A DNA stretch of 64,000 nucleotides, from contig OX375881.1 in the NCBI GenBank assembly GCA_947359465.1, forward strand, positions 73,493,914 to 73,557,913. Direction: 5' to 3'. This stretch comes from Metellina segmentata (taxonomy: Eukaryota > Arthropoda > Arachnida > Araneae > Tetragnathidae). Made by a program: the position numbers and the translations under genes. Positions 37,701-52,700 of this stretch are shown in pieces (the first letter of the stretch is position 1; every line of letters starts with the position of its first letter). The notes beneath the pieces were generated by a model, which saw nothing but the letters and a program-made list of their open reading frames with translations, did no database searches and had not been told where the DNA came from.

Positions 37701-40700
37701 TCAATGCGTGTTTCTGGGACAACGCCGCAATAGTGTTTCCATAGTAGCCTAAAAATTTTTTATTATGATGTCATAAACTGTCAATTATGAGCATTTGCTT
37801 CCCCGCTTGAAACGAGACTGAAAGAGTCAAGTAGGTAATTGCTATATCCCTACATCTGATTCAAATCGTAAACAAAAATTACTAAAGGTCTTGTCTTCCT
37901 ATGTTTAATTGGAAGCCAAAGTTGTTAACTTCCGATAAACGCGTCTTGCAATTGAATGATACTCGTTTTGAATAGATTGGTCATTTATACGCGTTACCAA
38001 AAACACTTTAATACCCATCTTTTTTCTCCTTGAGTTATTCTTTTAAGTTTCCTTGTTACTTTTATAAGTCCTGTTTTGTTTCAGTCACTCATCTTTCTAT
38101 TTTATAAGAACAGAAGTAAAAAATCAGTAGTAAAACTTTTCAGTTAACTTTCCCGATTGTCATCAAAGAAAAATTATTGCCTATTTTTATCGTACTTCTC
38201 GAGTGCGTATGCCATTGATAACTTGACAAAAAGTAAAAACTATTGGCTGATCAATTTGTCGCAAATAGCCATTCTGTCGTAATGTATGCTATCTCACATC
38301 GATTTTTAACTTTTCATGTAAACTTTGTTGAAGTTAATCATTTCAACAAAACAGATAAATATCTAATAACAGTTTTAATGTTTCCCAACTATATCACTTG
38401 TCAAATTTGTTAATTGTTTACTAACTGCTATAGTTGTCATTTCATTAATTATGAAAAAGTACGTAATAAATATTATTGTCAAGTAAATTTTTTTTAATAA
38501 ATATTTTCTACTATTTTTTAAAATTTTATGACAACCCACAAAATATTCGTTGGTTTAGAAGTTGCCGTGTGCAATGCCGTGTAAACTTTCCTTAGAAACT
38601 CCTCAAAAATGAGCTTGATGATCGATGATATTGATGAATACAAATAAAGTTGAATATGTATTACTTTGCATAAGTTTTCTAAACAAGAAAATATTAGCGT
38701 TTCTTTTATTTAAAATTATTTTCTTATTCATTTAAGTTCGCGGCGCAGGTTCAATTCCTCCCTTCTCTTTTCTGTTTCAGTAAACCTTTCTTTTTTGTGT
38801 GTATCTCCGTTTTTGGCACAGTTTGGCCAAATATGGCCCTTGCGCCATACAAACCCAAAACCAACTAACCGACTTACACATTTAAAAACTGCTTCATGCA
38901 TGTAGTAAAGTCTATTCAAGCAAATATAAAAATAAATTGGTTTACAAGCGTAACATACCATAACATATTTTAACACAGGTATATTTTTCTATCTGCTCAG
39001 AAAAGTTCATTTTGATTGTTAAAAAAGATGAAAGTAGGTCATCTTTAAAAAAAATATAGGAATAAAAAAAATCTAAAAATTTCAAGTTTTAAGTTTTTTT
39101 AAATTCTCTGAATTAAAGTGTATAAAAGTATCTCCATAATCTGTATAAAAAAATTCAAATCAATACACATAAAAGATTCTGAGGAAATGTTCTTTAAAAT
39201 TTGACCATTTTAACATTACGGAGTTAGGACTGCACCATAACCTGTTCTGGTAATGGACAAACTGTGCCAGAATATTATTTCTGATTTAGAAAACGCTATA
39301 TAAACATATTCCAGTGTATTTCACAAAAAATAATGATTAATTCATTACTAGAAACGATGTTTATGTTCACACAGAATGCAAAAAACTTTTATTGGACCAA
39401 AATGAAATTGGGCAAATAATGTTTTATAAAATTAAACCGTAAGTATTTAATACACTTGTTAGTTATTTTAATAAAATGTGTGTTAGTTTTTTAAAATCTC
39501 AGGTAATTGAGATTTTTTCAATCTATATTTCTATCTATAGTTCTAAAATTGACGATTCATCCCGAAAAACCGTTGCAAATCCTAGTACAAGACTTAACGA
39601 ATTTATCTATAAACTGGGTTTTCGGGTGAATACTTTTGTTGTTTACTGCTTACATCCGTATTAATAGATTAGAAGCTATAGAGATATTCAATAAAAATGA
39701 AGGGAAACTTATTCTGCAAAAAGCTAATATTTTTTTTAAATTCAGTTTATTATTGAAAAATATAAATTTCTCACTAACTCAGAAATTAAACTGTCACATA
39801 GGAACGCAAGTTTTTTTTCATATTTTTGTCCATTAAATTCGGAGCTTAAGACATCAGAAGGGGTTTATGTATTTCGTTTACACTACGATTCCTGGAGAGT
39901 ATCCCGGAACTAGTCATTATTCGCACTAAAATACATTTAAGTATCTAATAGGTAAAATAATGCAATAAAAAGTCAAGTTACAACCACAAGCAAGTAAATT
40001 TCACAACCACAAGCAACCAAACTAAATAATCGAGAATTCTAAGATTTGTATCCCATTTTTAATTTAAATGTGTCTTTTAATAATCATATTTAATATTTTT
40101 AATCTAAAATATGGTTACTTCATTTCATAAATTTTTAAAGAAAACTGCTTTGTCTTTAAACATTTTATTTTGTTAGTAACATGAATTTAACAAAGATTAT
40201 TTATTGGAGTTACTTTATTACTGCATCACTGAGTTAACAGTCGCCTTTTATATCAATGAAACTTTAACAAATCACTGATAAAATTAAAATAGAAACAAAA
40301 TGTATTAATCATAGAGACTGATTTCATGTATTCTCATTATGTTCTCAGTAAAATTTTGAGCGATATTGCATCTTACGCAAGAAGGTGTGCTATATCTGAC
40401 AGATAAAAAGAAAACAAAACAGATTCAGAAAAATAAAATTTAATTTTTGGGAGGGGGAGGGCAATTTGAAACAACTTGAAACTTACAAATAACCGCGCAT
40501 CATATAAAAACATAAAAATTTAAAAACCTAAAAATTACAAAAATTTATAGAATTTGCTAATTTGTACGGGAGTTGGCATATACATATAGAGAATGCTAAA
40601 TATATGTTGCATGCAAACGTCAGTTTTACACGTGAAACGTCTTAGTTCAAAAATCTATTTAAAATAATAATATAATTATATTATGAGGTGACATCATTAC

Positions 40701-43700
40701 AGCTTAAAAAAGCTCAAATCCAGTTCTTCAATACCACACAATAAGGTGTTGGCTGACACACTGCTGCCTCGTAAACATGCCAAGGTGACACTTTCTCCTT
40801 TTTGTCAATGACTCAAGCTGTCATACCCCACTACTGAGTCAAAAATCATTTATATTTAAAGCCTGACTAATCAAAACCTTTTAGCTTCAGAGAAGCAAAG
40901 TAAAGATAGACTTTGATAATCGGTTTAGTGCCAAATTCTTGCAACGATAAAATATATTTTTTTAAATTATATTCTGTATTTTTCGTAAGAAATATAGTAT
41001 GAAGTAAAGTATATATAGTAAAAGAAACAGTTCAGTAATATTTTGTATATTTTTCATTCAATCAAAATTTAATACTTGGCTAATTTAAAAATATTTTATG
41101 TAAAATCATTGCTAACATGTTTTATAAGATTGGTTTGATTAAATATGTAATATAAATAAATATCACACAAAATGAAGTACGCTTGGGTTAAATGCAACAA
41201 TGCCGAATCTTACTTTTTATTAAATCAACTATTTCTAGCATTAAAATTAAAGTATAAATAATACATTTTTGTGTGAGCCTGACCATAATATAAGATTTAC
41301 GAGAAAAACTATTCAAGATTCCTTCTAAATTAGAAGATTATAAAATAAATTATGCCTAAAATAATTTCCGCACACAATCCTGAATTCAGTTCTACATTTT
41401 CTTTAAATTTTACCCTATTTTCATTACTAATGCCGTTCCTAAAGAAAACACTATTTTTAATAAGGCTAGACCTCCACTTGCTATTTTTAGTCGTACGATT
41501 TTTCAGTCGCAAAAATGAAACTCGTTGTTTCATATACAGATGCGACTAAAGAATCGCCACGATTAAAAAGTGGCTACCGGTCCTATTTTCGCTGCGACAC
41601 GACTGTCGCTCTATCCCAATGAATCATCCAGAAAGGCAGATGCATGCACCCACATGCGATTGTTTAGTCGCAGTTCTGAAGCAGTCGTGCTCTGGTTTCT
41701 GTTTAAAATACTTCAAAACTTATATAAAATCTCTGACAACGAATCTATCAGAGTTGATGATAGACGAATATCAACATTAATGGATAATGAGTTACTTATT
41801 AAAAAAATTCAAATGAGAACAGCTCTTTATAATAATATTAATACTGGTAGTGATCAAAAATGGGAAATAAAGAAATTAAAAAATTTTAATGTTTTAATAT
41901 TGTGAGTTTTAATTTGCGTAAGTGAAAATTTTGAGATCGGACGGAGGGTTGGCTGATGGGGTCACTATTGTTACGAAGTATGCATTGGAAAGGTCCTGAA
42001 TATGGTGACTTACCGCCTAAAAGAAGCTTAGGGATAAATAAATTAACAAAAAATATATGTGGAATTATTAAGTGTTGGTTTGTCTCAATATTGAATCTCT
42101 TAAAATGGGGTGGATACAAAAGTGCGTAATAGTTGACTTTGTAGCTTTGAGGTAATTAAAGTTATGAAGATATGTTTTGTGTGTTGGGGTAGTTATATAG
42201 AGGGACCAAAGGCCATTCTATGGGGTGTGTTTATTTTAAATATCCGATATCTAGTAAAGGAGCTGGATTCCCCAAACAGTTTCATTTTATTGTGAAAATC
42301 GATCAATGGGATCGGCGAGGGAGAAGGCGTATGTATGCGTAACGGAATGAGAGGATTGCAAAGTTACTGTTTTAAAGTTGCGGGTTTTAATATGCGTAAT
42401 GACGTTTGGAGAAAGACTGAGAATTAAATAAGGGGGTCACAATTATTTCAAAATATGCGTTGGAAAGATCCAGATGGTGAGATTTACCGGCTAAAAGAAA
42501 ACCATGGATAAAGTAAATACTATAATTCTTTACGTTCTATCATTATATGTTATTGATGGACCAACTATTCCCAACAATTCGTCATAACTACTTTTTGTCA
42601 TTCAGTAATACTGGAAAAACTTTGCAGGGTGCTCACATAAATCTTCAAATAACTTGTAAAACTGAACCTTTCAGTTATTTTTTACTTGTTATTGGATGTA
42701 CCCAATAACGATGCTTACTCCGTTTACTTCTCGTCCGAAGCAAATGAGCGATCGCATAAGTAGTTTCGGTGAGCAAAACTAAAAAAATTACTGTTGCAAA
42801 ATTATATTCTGTTGAAGAAAATCAATTGTAAGGTATCGATCAGGTGTAAAATTTTCCGTAGGTTTCAAATCTGTTGAAATTTTTAATCTATCTTTAACGA
42901 TACCGATTTTACAAAAAAAGAATGAAAGAATGCCAGTCAAAAATTTATTTGAATTCAGCGATTTATCTATCGCACTGTGTGCATCTTGTAGATTTTCTAC
43001 GACAGCGATATTTTAGTCGTCGCGACTAGAAATCGCAAAAGTAAGCCTAGCCTAACTGTCAAGGTTGGCAAATTATTTCATATTATGACATTAACCCACG
43101 TCACAATGCAATAGAATAATATAAAATCGTTTTCATTTTTTAATACATTTTGTTTTACGTTTTATAGCTTATGAAATATTGTGATCGTTTCTGTTAATTC
43201 TTTGATCAGCCTTTAAACGAAATAAATAACACTGTGTCTCGATCATGCCTAAAGGATATTCAGATAGCTTATCAGTTTATGTCATGCTATCTGTATAAAC
43301 TGATATCAAATATCACATGAAAAGTAATTTAGATCGTCAATTCAGCATCCAACAGACCTTTAAAGATCTTTTATTTGGCTCTTCATCACTACGGTTTCCT
43401 CACTGGGTGTATATCTCTTTTCTGTGTCAAAACTTTCATTGTCTGTATGTCTACTACTTGATATTGTAGTATGTCTTGTGTCTGACGCAGCAGGGCCAAA
43501 TATGTCCCTTGCCCCCCCCCCCTAAACCCTTAAAAGCAACCAACCTTCATCACTTTGATCTTATTGATGTAGCAATGCTGACCTCGGATGAACACCAACA
43601 TTTTATAGAACATTTGACCTTGAAAATCAGCTATATAGATAGTTTTCAGTCAAATGTTTGAATAAAGGGCTGTAAGAGAATAACTGCTGATGTAAACTAA

Positions 43701-46700
43701 GATTTTGCATACCTTTATTTGATACATCACTTAATCGACCATTGAAATTTATACACACACTTTTAATTAACATTTTTCTTCATAACAAATTCAATGATCC
43801 ATATTTAGGAAATATTGCTTTGAAAATTTAAAATGTCAGAAATGCGTTACGTAGATTTGAAAAAAATAAATACATTTTACATGCATTTCGGCTTTGATCC
43901 AGGATTGGCTTGGATATTAGGGTTTTATGACACAAGGTCCAAAAGTGGACAAGCTGAGTCAAACACAAGGCAGAATATAATCCAATAAAAGATTGGTTCT
44001 AGGAGCATGAAAAGGAAGTAAATCATCTCCCCTAGCAACCTCAATCCCCAGACTTAAATATCTTTGAACCTGTGTCTGTGTGGAGTATTTATGAGAATAA
44101 GATTAAAAGTAAATACACAGCCGCCTGATTCCGTCAAGGATTTATCATCATTATTAGTTGAAGAATGGTACAAAATTGAATAAGGTTGTTTGTAATTTAT
44201 ATTTCACTTCAACATATTTCAGTTGTACAGTGTGCAAAAGAGAATTCTGCTTCTTGTTAAACAACACGTGACATTTTGTAGATGTTCGAATCATTATGTC
44301 TAACCCCTGTCCATTGAAATTGTGGAAATCTCTTTTAACCCTCCGGTGGTTTTCTCGAAAAGGTTTTGACCAGATTTTGATTTCGTCATCATAAAAAAGT
44401 GGTACTATCTTTATGACGAGTTATCTCCTCATTAAATAAGTTGGCCAGATCTTGATGGACGAGTATCTCATCAAAAGCACACTTGGAGTGTTAAATATAT
44501 TTATTTATTCTTATAAAAGAGCAGTCCAATTGGGTCTATAATTATCAAAAGCAAATATGAGGGTTTGGATGATGTATCGGTGGTGACACGTTCGTCTGGA
44601 GAAATAATTTATTATGAGTGAAGAGGTGTTACCTAAGTGGCGTACGAAATACTGAGCAACTAAAAAAGAGAAACCGATAAAACATTCTCTTTTCAATTTC
44701 GCAATAAAAATAATTAAAAGGCAGACAAAAGTTTTTAACATGCTTTTTAAGGCTTATTATACTAAAAAAGTATATATTTGAATACAATTGTTTGTGTTTT
44801 AGATGAGCAATTGTTTTCGTGAGGGATATTGCTCCTTTTATTTTCAGGGAACTTTATCCATTTTTAATATATGTTCCTACTTTCCTGCTCACTAATTTTT
44901 CTGCTGACGATAAAATTCTCATATCCAATTATTTCTTTCAGCCAAACAGATGGCATCCCTCCGACTTTCGCTAAGAAACCGTCGATTCGACAAGAAGACG
45001 AAGGAAGACGTCTTCTTTTCGAATGCCGAATTTTAGCTGACCCTAAACCTACAGTTTATTGGTTCCATGACAATAATCCTGTATCAGAATCGGCGAGATG
45101 TAAAGTAAGTACAAATAAGATTTCTTACACTACAAGAAATATTTTTATTATGTATAAGCGTGTATCACTGATTGGCAATAAATGTCTCTGCACAGGAAAC
45201 GTATTATCACAAGCGAACACAACGAACACAAGCGAACTAACTCTTTCTCTTGCCGTTTTCATAATATTCTTCACAAAAAAATCACTGACCCTATTACCAT
45301 ATTATCAGTTTTATCTTTGATTTACATTTTTACAAAATATCTTTAAATCCTAATTAAAATTAGACGATAATATCAAAACAAAAGGAAATAATCCGTATAA
45401 AAATGCATATTAAAATTGAGGAAATATTTTATTTATCAATGTTTTGTCTCGAAAAAATGATTGTCTATGTTCTCTAATTATCCATAGAGTATCAAGGTGA
45501 CCGTAGACCAATAGATCAAAATTTATAATTTTTTAATTCACGTAACAACTCTTCCTTAATGTTTTCTTTTATTCTTTACCACCTTTAAAGTGAAGTATGG
45601 TATTTCTGAAAGTAACAAAACGTTTTTCTACGCGGATGTACCGACATACAACATTTGATTTAGATTTATTATTGTTTTGAAGTTTTCCATAGAAAAATAT
45701 TAAATGGGGTTTCAAATCATAATAACATCATATACTACCTTCAAACGTTATAGAAAGTATAACGCTTATAATGCTCTATATAGATATATGACATTGCATT
45801 TTAAACTGCAATAAATTATATATCTTTTGATGCTATAAATAAAATATGAGTCATGATCTTACAGTCCATCTATTGAATCTAAAAGTATCATCCTATTGAG
45901 AGATCGCTAGGTGACTAGTCAATGAAACAAATTGAAGTGGTTAAAATGAAATTTGTAATTAGTAATATTAGCTCTTGAGGCATAAGAAGCTCCTGAGGCA
46001 TCCTGAGAAATTTTTTTATGTATTGTAATTTATATTTTTCAACGCTCAGATTTTTTTCATCAATATCGAATTGTTAAATTTTTTTTCTTATTACAGAAAT
46101 ATCAATCGCAAACATTTATAAAAATCTATTTTCATCTCTCGTATGCAACTATTGAATTGGAGTTTCTGAAGAAACCGTAAAATAGAAAAACTCTAGTGTA
46201 CACTCACACAGACTTAAGCGAAGCTCTTTTTCTAACATCAAAAAGAAAAGAAAGAAAAAAACGGGATGGAGAGCATGAATAAAAATAACTTGGGATGAGT
46301 CCTGTAATAAAAATAGAAAAGGTGTTCCCAGTGAACTGTTCTCGTTTTCCCTTCATTTTATTTTTATTTCTTACTTTTAATTGTTTTTGTTCATCAGCCC
46401 TCAGAATGAACTTTTTAAGAGCACACGTTTATCACGTTTCATTTATGTGCTTGCGTCATTTGTTAAAGTACTTTCCAGCTGGTGAATGAACATAAGTCGC
46501 TGTTTCATGCAGTCAATCTTTTCACATCAATAATTAAATATATTTGAAGGCAATTGGTTTAATATTGAATTAAATATACATTCGTTGTTAAATTAATTCA
46601 AACTAAAGCCTGGACTTCATTGACATTCACTTTTCATTTTGTACTTGAATACATAATCTTACTGGTATTTCCGGCTGAAATAGATCGAATGGCTGGGTGT

Positions 46701-49700
46701 AAGGGCCATATTTGGCCAAGCTGTGCCAAACAATGTCAAGTAAATGGACTTACACACGATGAAAGATTTACTGACAGAAACGAATGGAGAAATACACCCG
46801 GAAAGGAATTGAATATACGCCTTCTCAAATTCGCAGGTTTCTAGTGCAGTGGGCAAAACCATTGAGCAAAGTTGACCCTTGTGGATGAAATAGGAAACTT
46901 ATGCAAAGTGTCAACTCCTGATGTAGAAATTTCCGATACGGAAAAGAATAAGCAATTTGGAATTATTTGGAAATAAACCATTTATAAATGCTAGCCAATC
47001 GAAAAAAATCATGATGAAGAGGTAGTATCAAAATCATATTTATAATGCTAATAACATAAGACAATAGGGTGAATGATTGAAATATCTCCATTCGACTTGC
47101 GGTAGGTAGGTAATTAATTAATATCGCACTGGAGCAACACGCATTCCATTTAGGGAATATGAAAAAAAATCAGTAAGTGTAACCGCCATGGGTGGCAATC
47201 ATTGTCTCAGCATTGAAAGAGAGAATCTTTGGATGTGTGCTTGGGGTACGTCGGTATGCTGCTTCTAAACATTTCCAAAGTTTATCTGGTGTATCCACGG
47301 ATGGTTTGTGGTGTGTCAGTAGTTGGACGATCATCGATCAGACATTCGATGGATGACAGATTTGGTGGATGAGGCCATGGTAGAAATGAAACCGGGTAGA
47401 CATTAATGAATTGCTGTATGTTGCATGCCACTATGATCGTTCATTGTCCTTTTGAAAACTAGTAACAGGCAAGCCTCGAAGACAGAGGAGTACAACAGCT
47501 CCAAAACTTTATAGATGTAGTTGTGGATTTTGAGTGTACTGGCAATGTATAGAGGCGGGTGCGGTATTGAAAAACCAATGGCGTCCCATACCATAACGCC
47601 AAATATGACGATTAATAATGGAAGACGTGCAGTCTGTCACCATTAATTTCGGATTCTACCATCATGGCACAGTAAACAGTATCGACTTTAGTTTGAAAAG
47701 AAGATGTTCTTCCATTCATTTGTCCATTTGCGATGCTCTATGCACCATTGTAGCAGACGCTTGTAGTGTAGAGTCAAAGGTAATAGCAGCAATGGGAAAT
47801 TAAAAAAAATTCTCTGTTACTGCAGACGACGTCGAATCGTACGTACTGTCACAGGTAGTTGTGTAACACACCCAAATTCTTCACCTAGAGTTCTTGATGA
47901 TGCAATACGATCTGAAATGGCTATGACCACAAAATACATATACCTACTGTAGATATTGTCTGCAAACTTTTATCAAATATTTTTACGACTTATATAAACA
48001 TGTGGCAACAATCAGAAATTTATTTTATTTTATCGTCTCAAAATAAATTTGTTTGTAATACGAGAATAATTTTCACTTCGCTGATTTTCCAAAATGTCGA
48101 ATGTGTTTGAGCAAAGAGCATGCATTAAAATTTGTTTCCGCAATGGATTCCTTTTTAAAACGCATTATTACCGGTGATGAAACTTGGATCTATGCTTTCG
48201 ATACAGAAACAGCTCAATAATCTAGTGAATAGCGCTTGAAAGGTGAAGCAAGGCCAAAAATACCACGTCAAAGTCGTTCAAAAATCAAGGTAATGTTGAC
48301 TATTTTCTTTGATTGTCGTGGTGTTGTGCATTATGATTTTCTACAAACTGGCCAGACGGTCAATAAAGATTATTATTTGAGTGTTTTGCGCCGCTTGCGT
48401 AAAGCAATTCGTTGAAAACGACTTGAATTGTGGCGAGATAACTCATGAGTTTTGAATCACGATACTATAATTCAACGAATACGGCTCCACAAGCTCCGTA
48501 TTCACCTGATATGACAACGTGTGACTTTTCTTATTTCCACGGGTGAAACTCCTTCTTCGTGGTCACCGTTTTTAGTCCATTGTTGCAATAAAATAAAATT
48601 CGATACGAATCTTGAAGGGGTGTCACAAAAATAACTTTAAGGCATGTTTTGAGGTTTGGAAAAAACGTTGGCAGAAGTGGATTGAAGGCGGAGAAGATTA
48701 CTTTGAAGGAGATGTAATAAATTTTAACCAATAAATTGACCCCTTTTGTTTTATGACAGCATTCCTGGTACTTTTTGATCACTGCAGTATATCCTTTCGA
48801 TCGGTGGCGAGGCTGCTGCTATCTTTCAAGTCGGTCAGTTTGTCCCTCCTATATCCACTAATTCCATATTCGAATCACTATGATTTGTTTTTATCCTATA
48901 CGAGCATTGATGTTTAAGAAGAATAATCTGCAATCTCGATAAGACGCAATTGTTCCTGTCAAACTCAGAAAAATGCTTGTATGATTGCTGTATTTTTCGA
49001 CGAGGCACATTAAGCTCCCTATGCATAGAAACAACGAGGAGAGAGAAATACAGTTGTAATACTTAAAACAGGCTCTCTATTCGGACTTTTTATACTGCTT
49101 TTAGGATGCAGGTGTACATGTTTTGCATATGCGCTGCAGTGCTAATCATTTGCATATCCCTCCATGATCGACACAGCGTGCAAATTTCAAGGTTTATTAC
49201 TAGGTGCTTCCTTCATATGTTGCATTTTCGATGGTCAGCAGCGTATATTAAGTAAATTCTAACGTTTCATTTGGAATATTTTCAAGAAAAAATAAGAGTA
49301 CTTTTAGAACTATAGTTTAGTTTTAATCTGTTTACTTTCAATTAAGATATCTTCTAAATCCCTAAACTATAGTTCGCGGTCCAGTATGCATCACATAAAA
49401 AAAATTAGAGACATCATTACTGTGACTGTCTCAAAGTTAATTTTCAATTTTATTTTAATATCTTTAATGGAAAGCAAATTTAGGTGCAGCATGGCCAATA
49501 ATGGCCCTTACGCGATAAAACCCCGACCAAAGATATGTGAATAAGTATCTATAAAAAACTAGACTTGAGATTTGACCAAAACAACATTACTCTGCTCAGT
49601 ATGTTAATTTTTGTGTCCCTTTTTACTTATACTAACAGCTTCCATATTATTTGATTCGGATTCAACAAGTTCATGTAGGAGATACAGAGAAAACATTTTT

Positions 49701-52700
49701 CTCTGTGCGCAATAGTCTTAAATAACGATTTACTCAAAGCTAATATAAAATATTTTCATTAAAATTTTATTTCACTTCTTAAACAAGATAGGAATATATT
49801 GCATAAAACAAGGAAATGGCAATTGCTAACATGGCTACTGTATAAAGAAATGAACGTAAGTTTCAAATATTAATGGTTTGTTTGAAGTCATTGGTATCAG
49901 TTCTCAGTTTTCTGTATTTTATCGCTTCAAACTAAATTTCTCAGCAAGAAACTCTTCATCAGACAGTTTATTGTATATCTGCCATCATTATTTGTTTAAC
50001 TGACATACTGGTCGGGATACCAGGAGAGATATTTTCAAACTGTACCAATCTGTCAAACAGACACTTGGTAACCTTAACTAATAATTAAAATGTAATAGGA
50101 TACTATTGTGATTTGATTACGTGTAAAAAACCAGCTGTTTTACAGAAATATTAATGCAACTTTAATTTAAAAGTTTTGATCTGAAAGTAAAACATATTTT
50201 TCTATCACAGCACATTTATTTTTCTATGTATACGAAAAATACTTCTTTAGAGGTTTTGCTTTGTTGCATTGTAAAAGTTTTCCTAACTCCGATTCGGTAA
50301 TTATGTCATTTCTGTATAATTTTACAAACAAAATTTAAATGCTCCGATTAAATAAATATAATTATCTATATATAGCATTTATAGTACCATACTACACTGC
50401 TTAAAACCAAACTATTATAAATTTGTTTTTAATTTTGTAATGGACTACTTAAATCTTTAAAGCATGTGAAATGGTTTTATTTAAAGATAATTATGAGGGC
50501 TCTAGTATTTTTATGGATATACGTATTTTCTGCTATTTTCATTACGTGAGTGCGTAATTTGACATGTTACTCACATATAATTACAACATGTCAACTGCAT
50601 AACTTTTTGAGTTTTCTATTTTATTAATTGAAAAGATGCTCTATACATGTGTTGCAAATGGCTACTACATGAAGTTTTGCTCTAATTGCTTCATATGAAA
50701 CTAATTTAGAGTTATTGGACGACAAAGCAAAAAACGACGATAAATAAATTAGCTCTTTAAGGTAAAATATATATATTTTTGTTCTTCCATTGTTTGTCTA
50801 AGTTTCTCCTGAAATACTTTTCAATAAAGTAATGTGCAATCCGTTTCCTAAATATTTTACAGTCAACTTATGTATGTATACAAAATTGATATTTATAAAA
50901 TTAACTACACAAATATCGTGCCTACTTGTCCTAAAAAGAATTACACCAATCCTTTATACACTCGGTACTTGATGCGTATAAAATATACAGATGTTTCCTG
51001 TTCTTTTTTATAAAGCAGGGGTGGCCATACCGCGGATCGTGGACCGTGTGGGGCTCTCTCAGGCTAGTAGAGCGACACATGTAAATAAAATGTATGTATG
51101 AAATATGGTACGCTTAAACTGATCGCTAAGCCAACAAAAAACATTAAGTGTTTTTTGTTGGTTATTCTCTTTTGAGGAGGAAATGGAAAAACAACTTTCA
51201 AAATCAAAGTTGCCCTTTTCTTTTACACTCATATTGAAGGAAGCAAAATACATTACGAAATAACAATTACTTATGTATGTGAGCTTTGTAACGTGCGAGA
51301 CTCTTGCGAATTAGTTGTCAAACCACTATTTAGTCGGTAAAGCGATATTGTGATATTTTTCACACATTTCTTATGCTGAATCTTTTCCTTTGAGTCAAAG
51401 TTGTGTGTTTCAGCTATGAATCAAGGTAACTGGAAAAGGGAGAACTGTGGGTAAACATTTAAAAAATTGAATGAATTTTCAGTTTTACATTGTTTTGTTA
51501 TCAAGGATAAATAAATGGCTTTTTCAAATATTCCTTCCTGAAATGTGGCTTCCAAAGGTAGTGCAATGGCGTTCCCCCTGTTATAAAGTATACATTTTTT
51601 TTATCTAATAAATAACTGCAAGCGATTGTTGAATTAGGACAGCACGAGATCAACGAAATCTCTCCTTATCCGAGGGCACACGTCGTTGGGAATTGGAAAT
51701 ACCATATAAATATAGTTGTAATAGTTACGAATTCGGAGAACCGCGACAATTTTTTTCCCAATCCAGTCGTTCGGCTCCCGCAAGAATATAGTCGAGCCAC
51801 GTTCTTTTGAATGAGTCTGTTCTTTAAATTAGATGATAGGCTTAAGCTTTAACATAGCTTCCACTTTTAACGATTATTGAGCAGAATATGGATCATTCGG
51901 TGCTAAAAGCGATAGCAGTGATAACGATGAGTGTCACAGAGAAAAGCATCCACGGCGATCACCATTCATGTTTTTTGGTATGGCAACCCTTCTCCTAACC
52001 AGCTTTCATATCATGCTTGTTCAAAAATCGACTGATCCAAGAGCCTTCTCGTCGGCGTCAGATTATTGCCATGTTGCGAACGACTCGTACGAGATGGTTA
52101 TCTGAAAAACTAAATACAGAGGACTAGTGTTTTCACCGCTTCTTTATTTGTTACGCAATTTGGCATGTAATTCGAATGTAGTTTATTATAAAAATAGATA
52201 ATAATAATTTTATAAATAGAAAATTACAGAGTCTAGGTCCAGTCTTGTTCAAAAATGCACCATATCGCAAATATGCATGGGAGTGTGCTTTTTATCTTTT
52301 TGCGTGTCTATTTATGTTTTGCATTTGATTTGATAATGCTACGACATTTTTGTGAAAGTTACTCTTTAATTATTACCATGAATCTTGTGAGAAGTATGAA
52401 CTTAGGTAAATTTTTGTTATGTCATTCTCGGTACAGTGTGCTGTCTCAGTTGACTGAATCTCCAGGTTTCAAATTTGTTTTCGAATAGTTGATTTTGAAT
52501 CAGCAGTTGTCTCTGTCTCGGTTGTCATCATTATGTTGCACCAAATTATCTCAATCTATAAACGTCTCTTCAACTGTGACTTAAGATTTCATTTTGAGTC
52601 GGTATGTAACACCTACTCAATGCAAAAGTGTAGACTAAAGTTTTGTATAACGTTTATTTTAGTATGACTTCCGGGAGATGGCAGAAGAGTCACTCGGTTC

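Larger units (their letters stand above)
28725..44941 (+). other. Intron 1 of the twitchin-like gene (16.2 kb)
   Basis: The intron runs from GTAAGT to TTTCAG. Apart from the repeats listed separately (31136-31712, 35963-37655, 38736-38888, 41461-43055, 43380-43550, 43960-44190) it is AT-rich sequence in which I see no coding signal. The stretches 29000-31130 and 31713-35960 hold only short chance reading frames. Confidence 0.6.

Noticed and set aside
44871..44941. In-frame ATG and a hydrophobic, signal-peptide-like stretch directly before exon 2
   Set aside because: It is the branch point and pyrimidine tract of intron 1 read in frame. Twitchin-type proteins are cytoplasmic, and a good acceptor (TTTCTTTCAG) ends exactly there.
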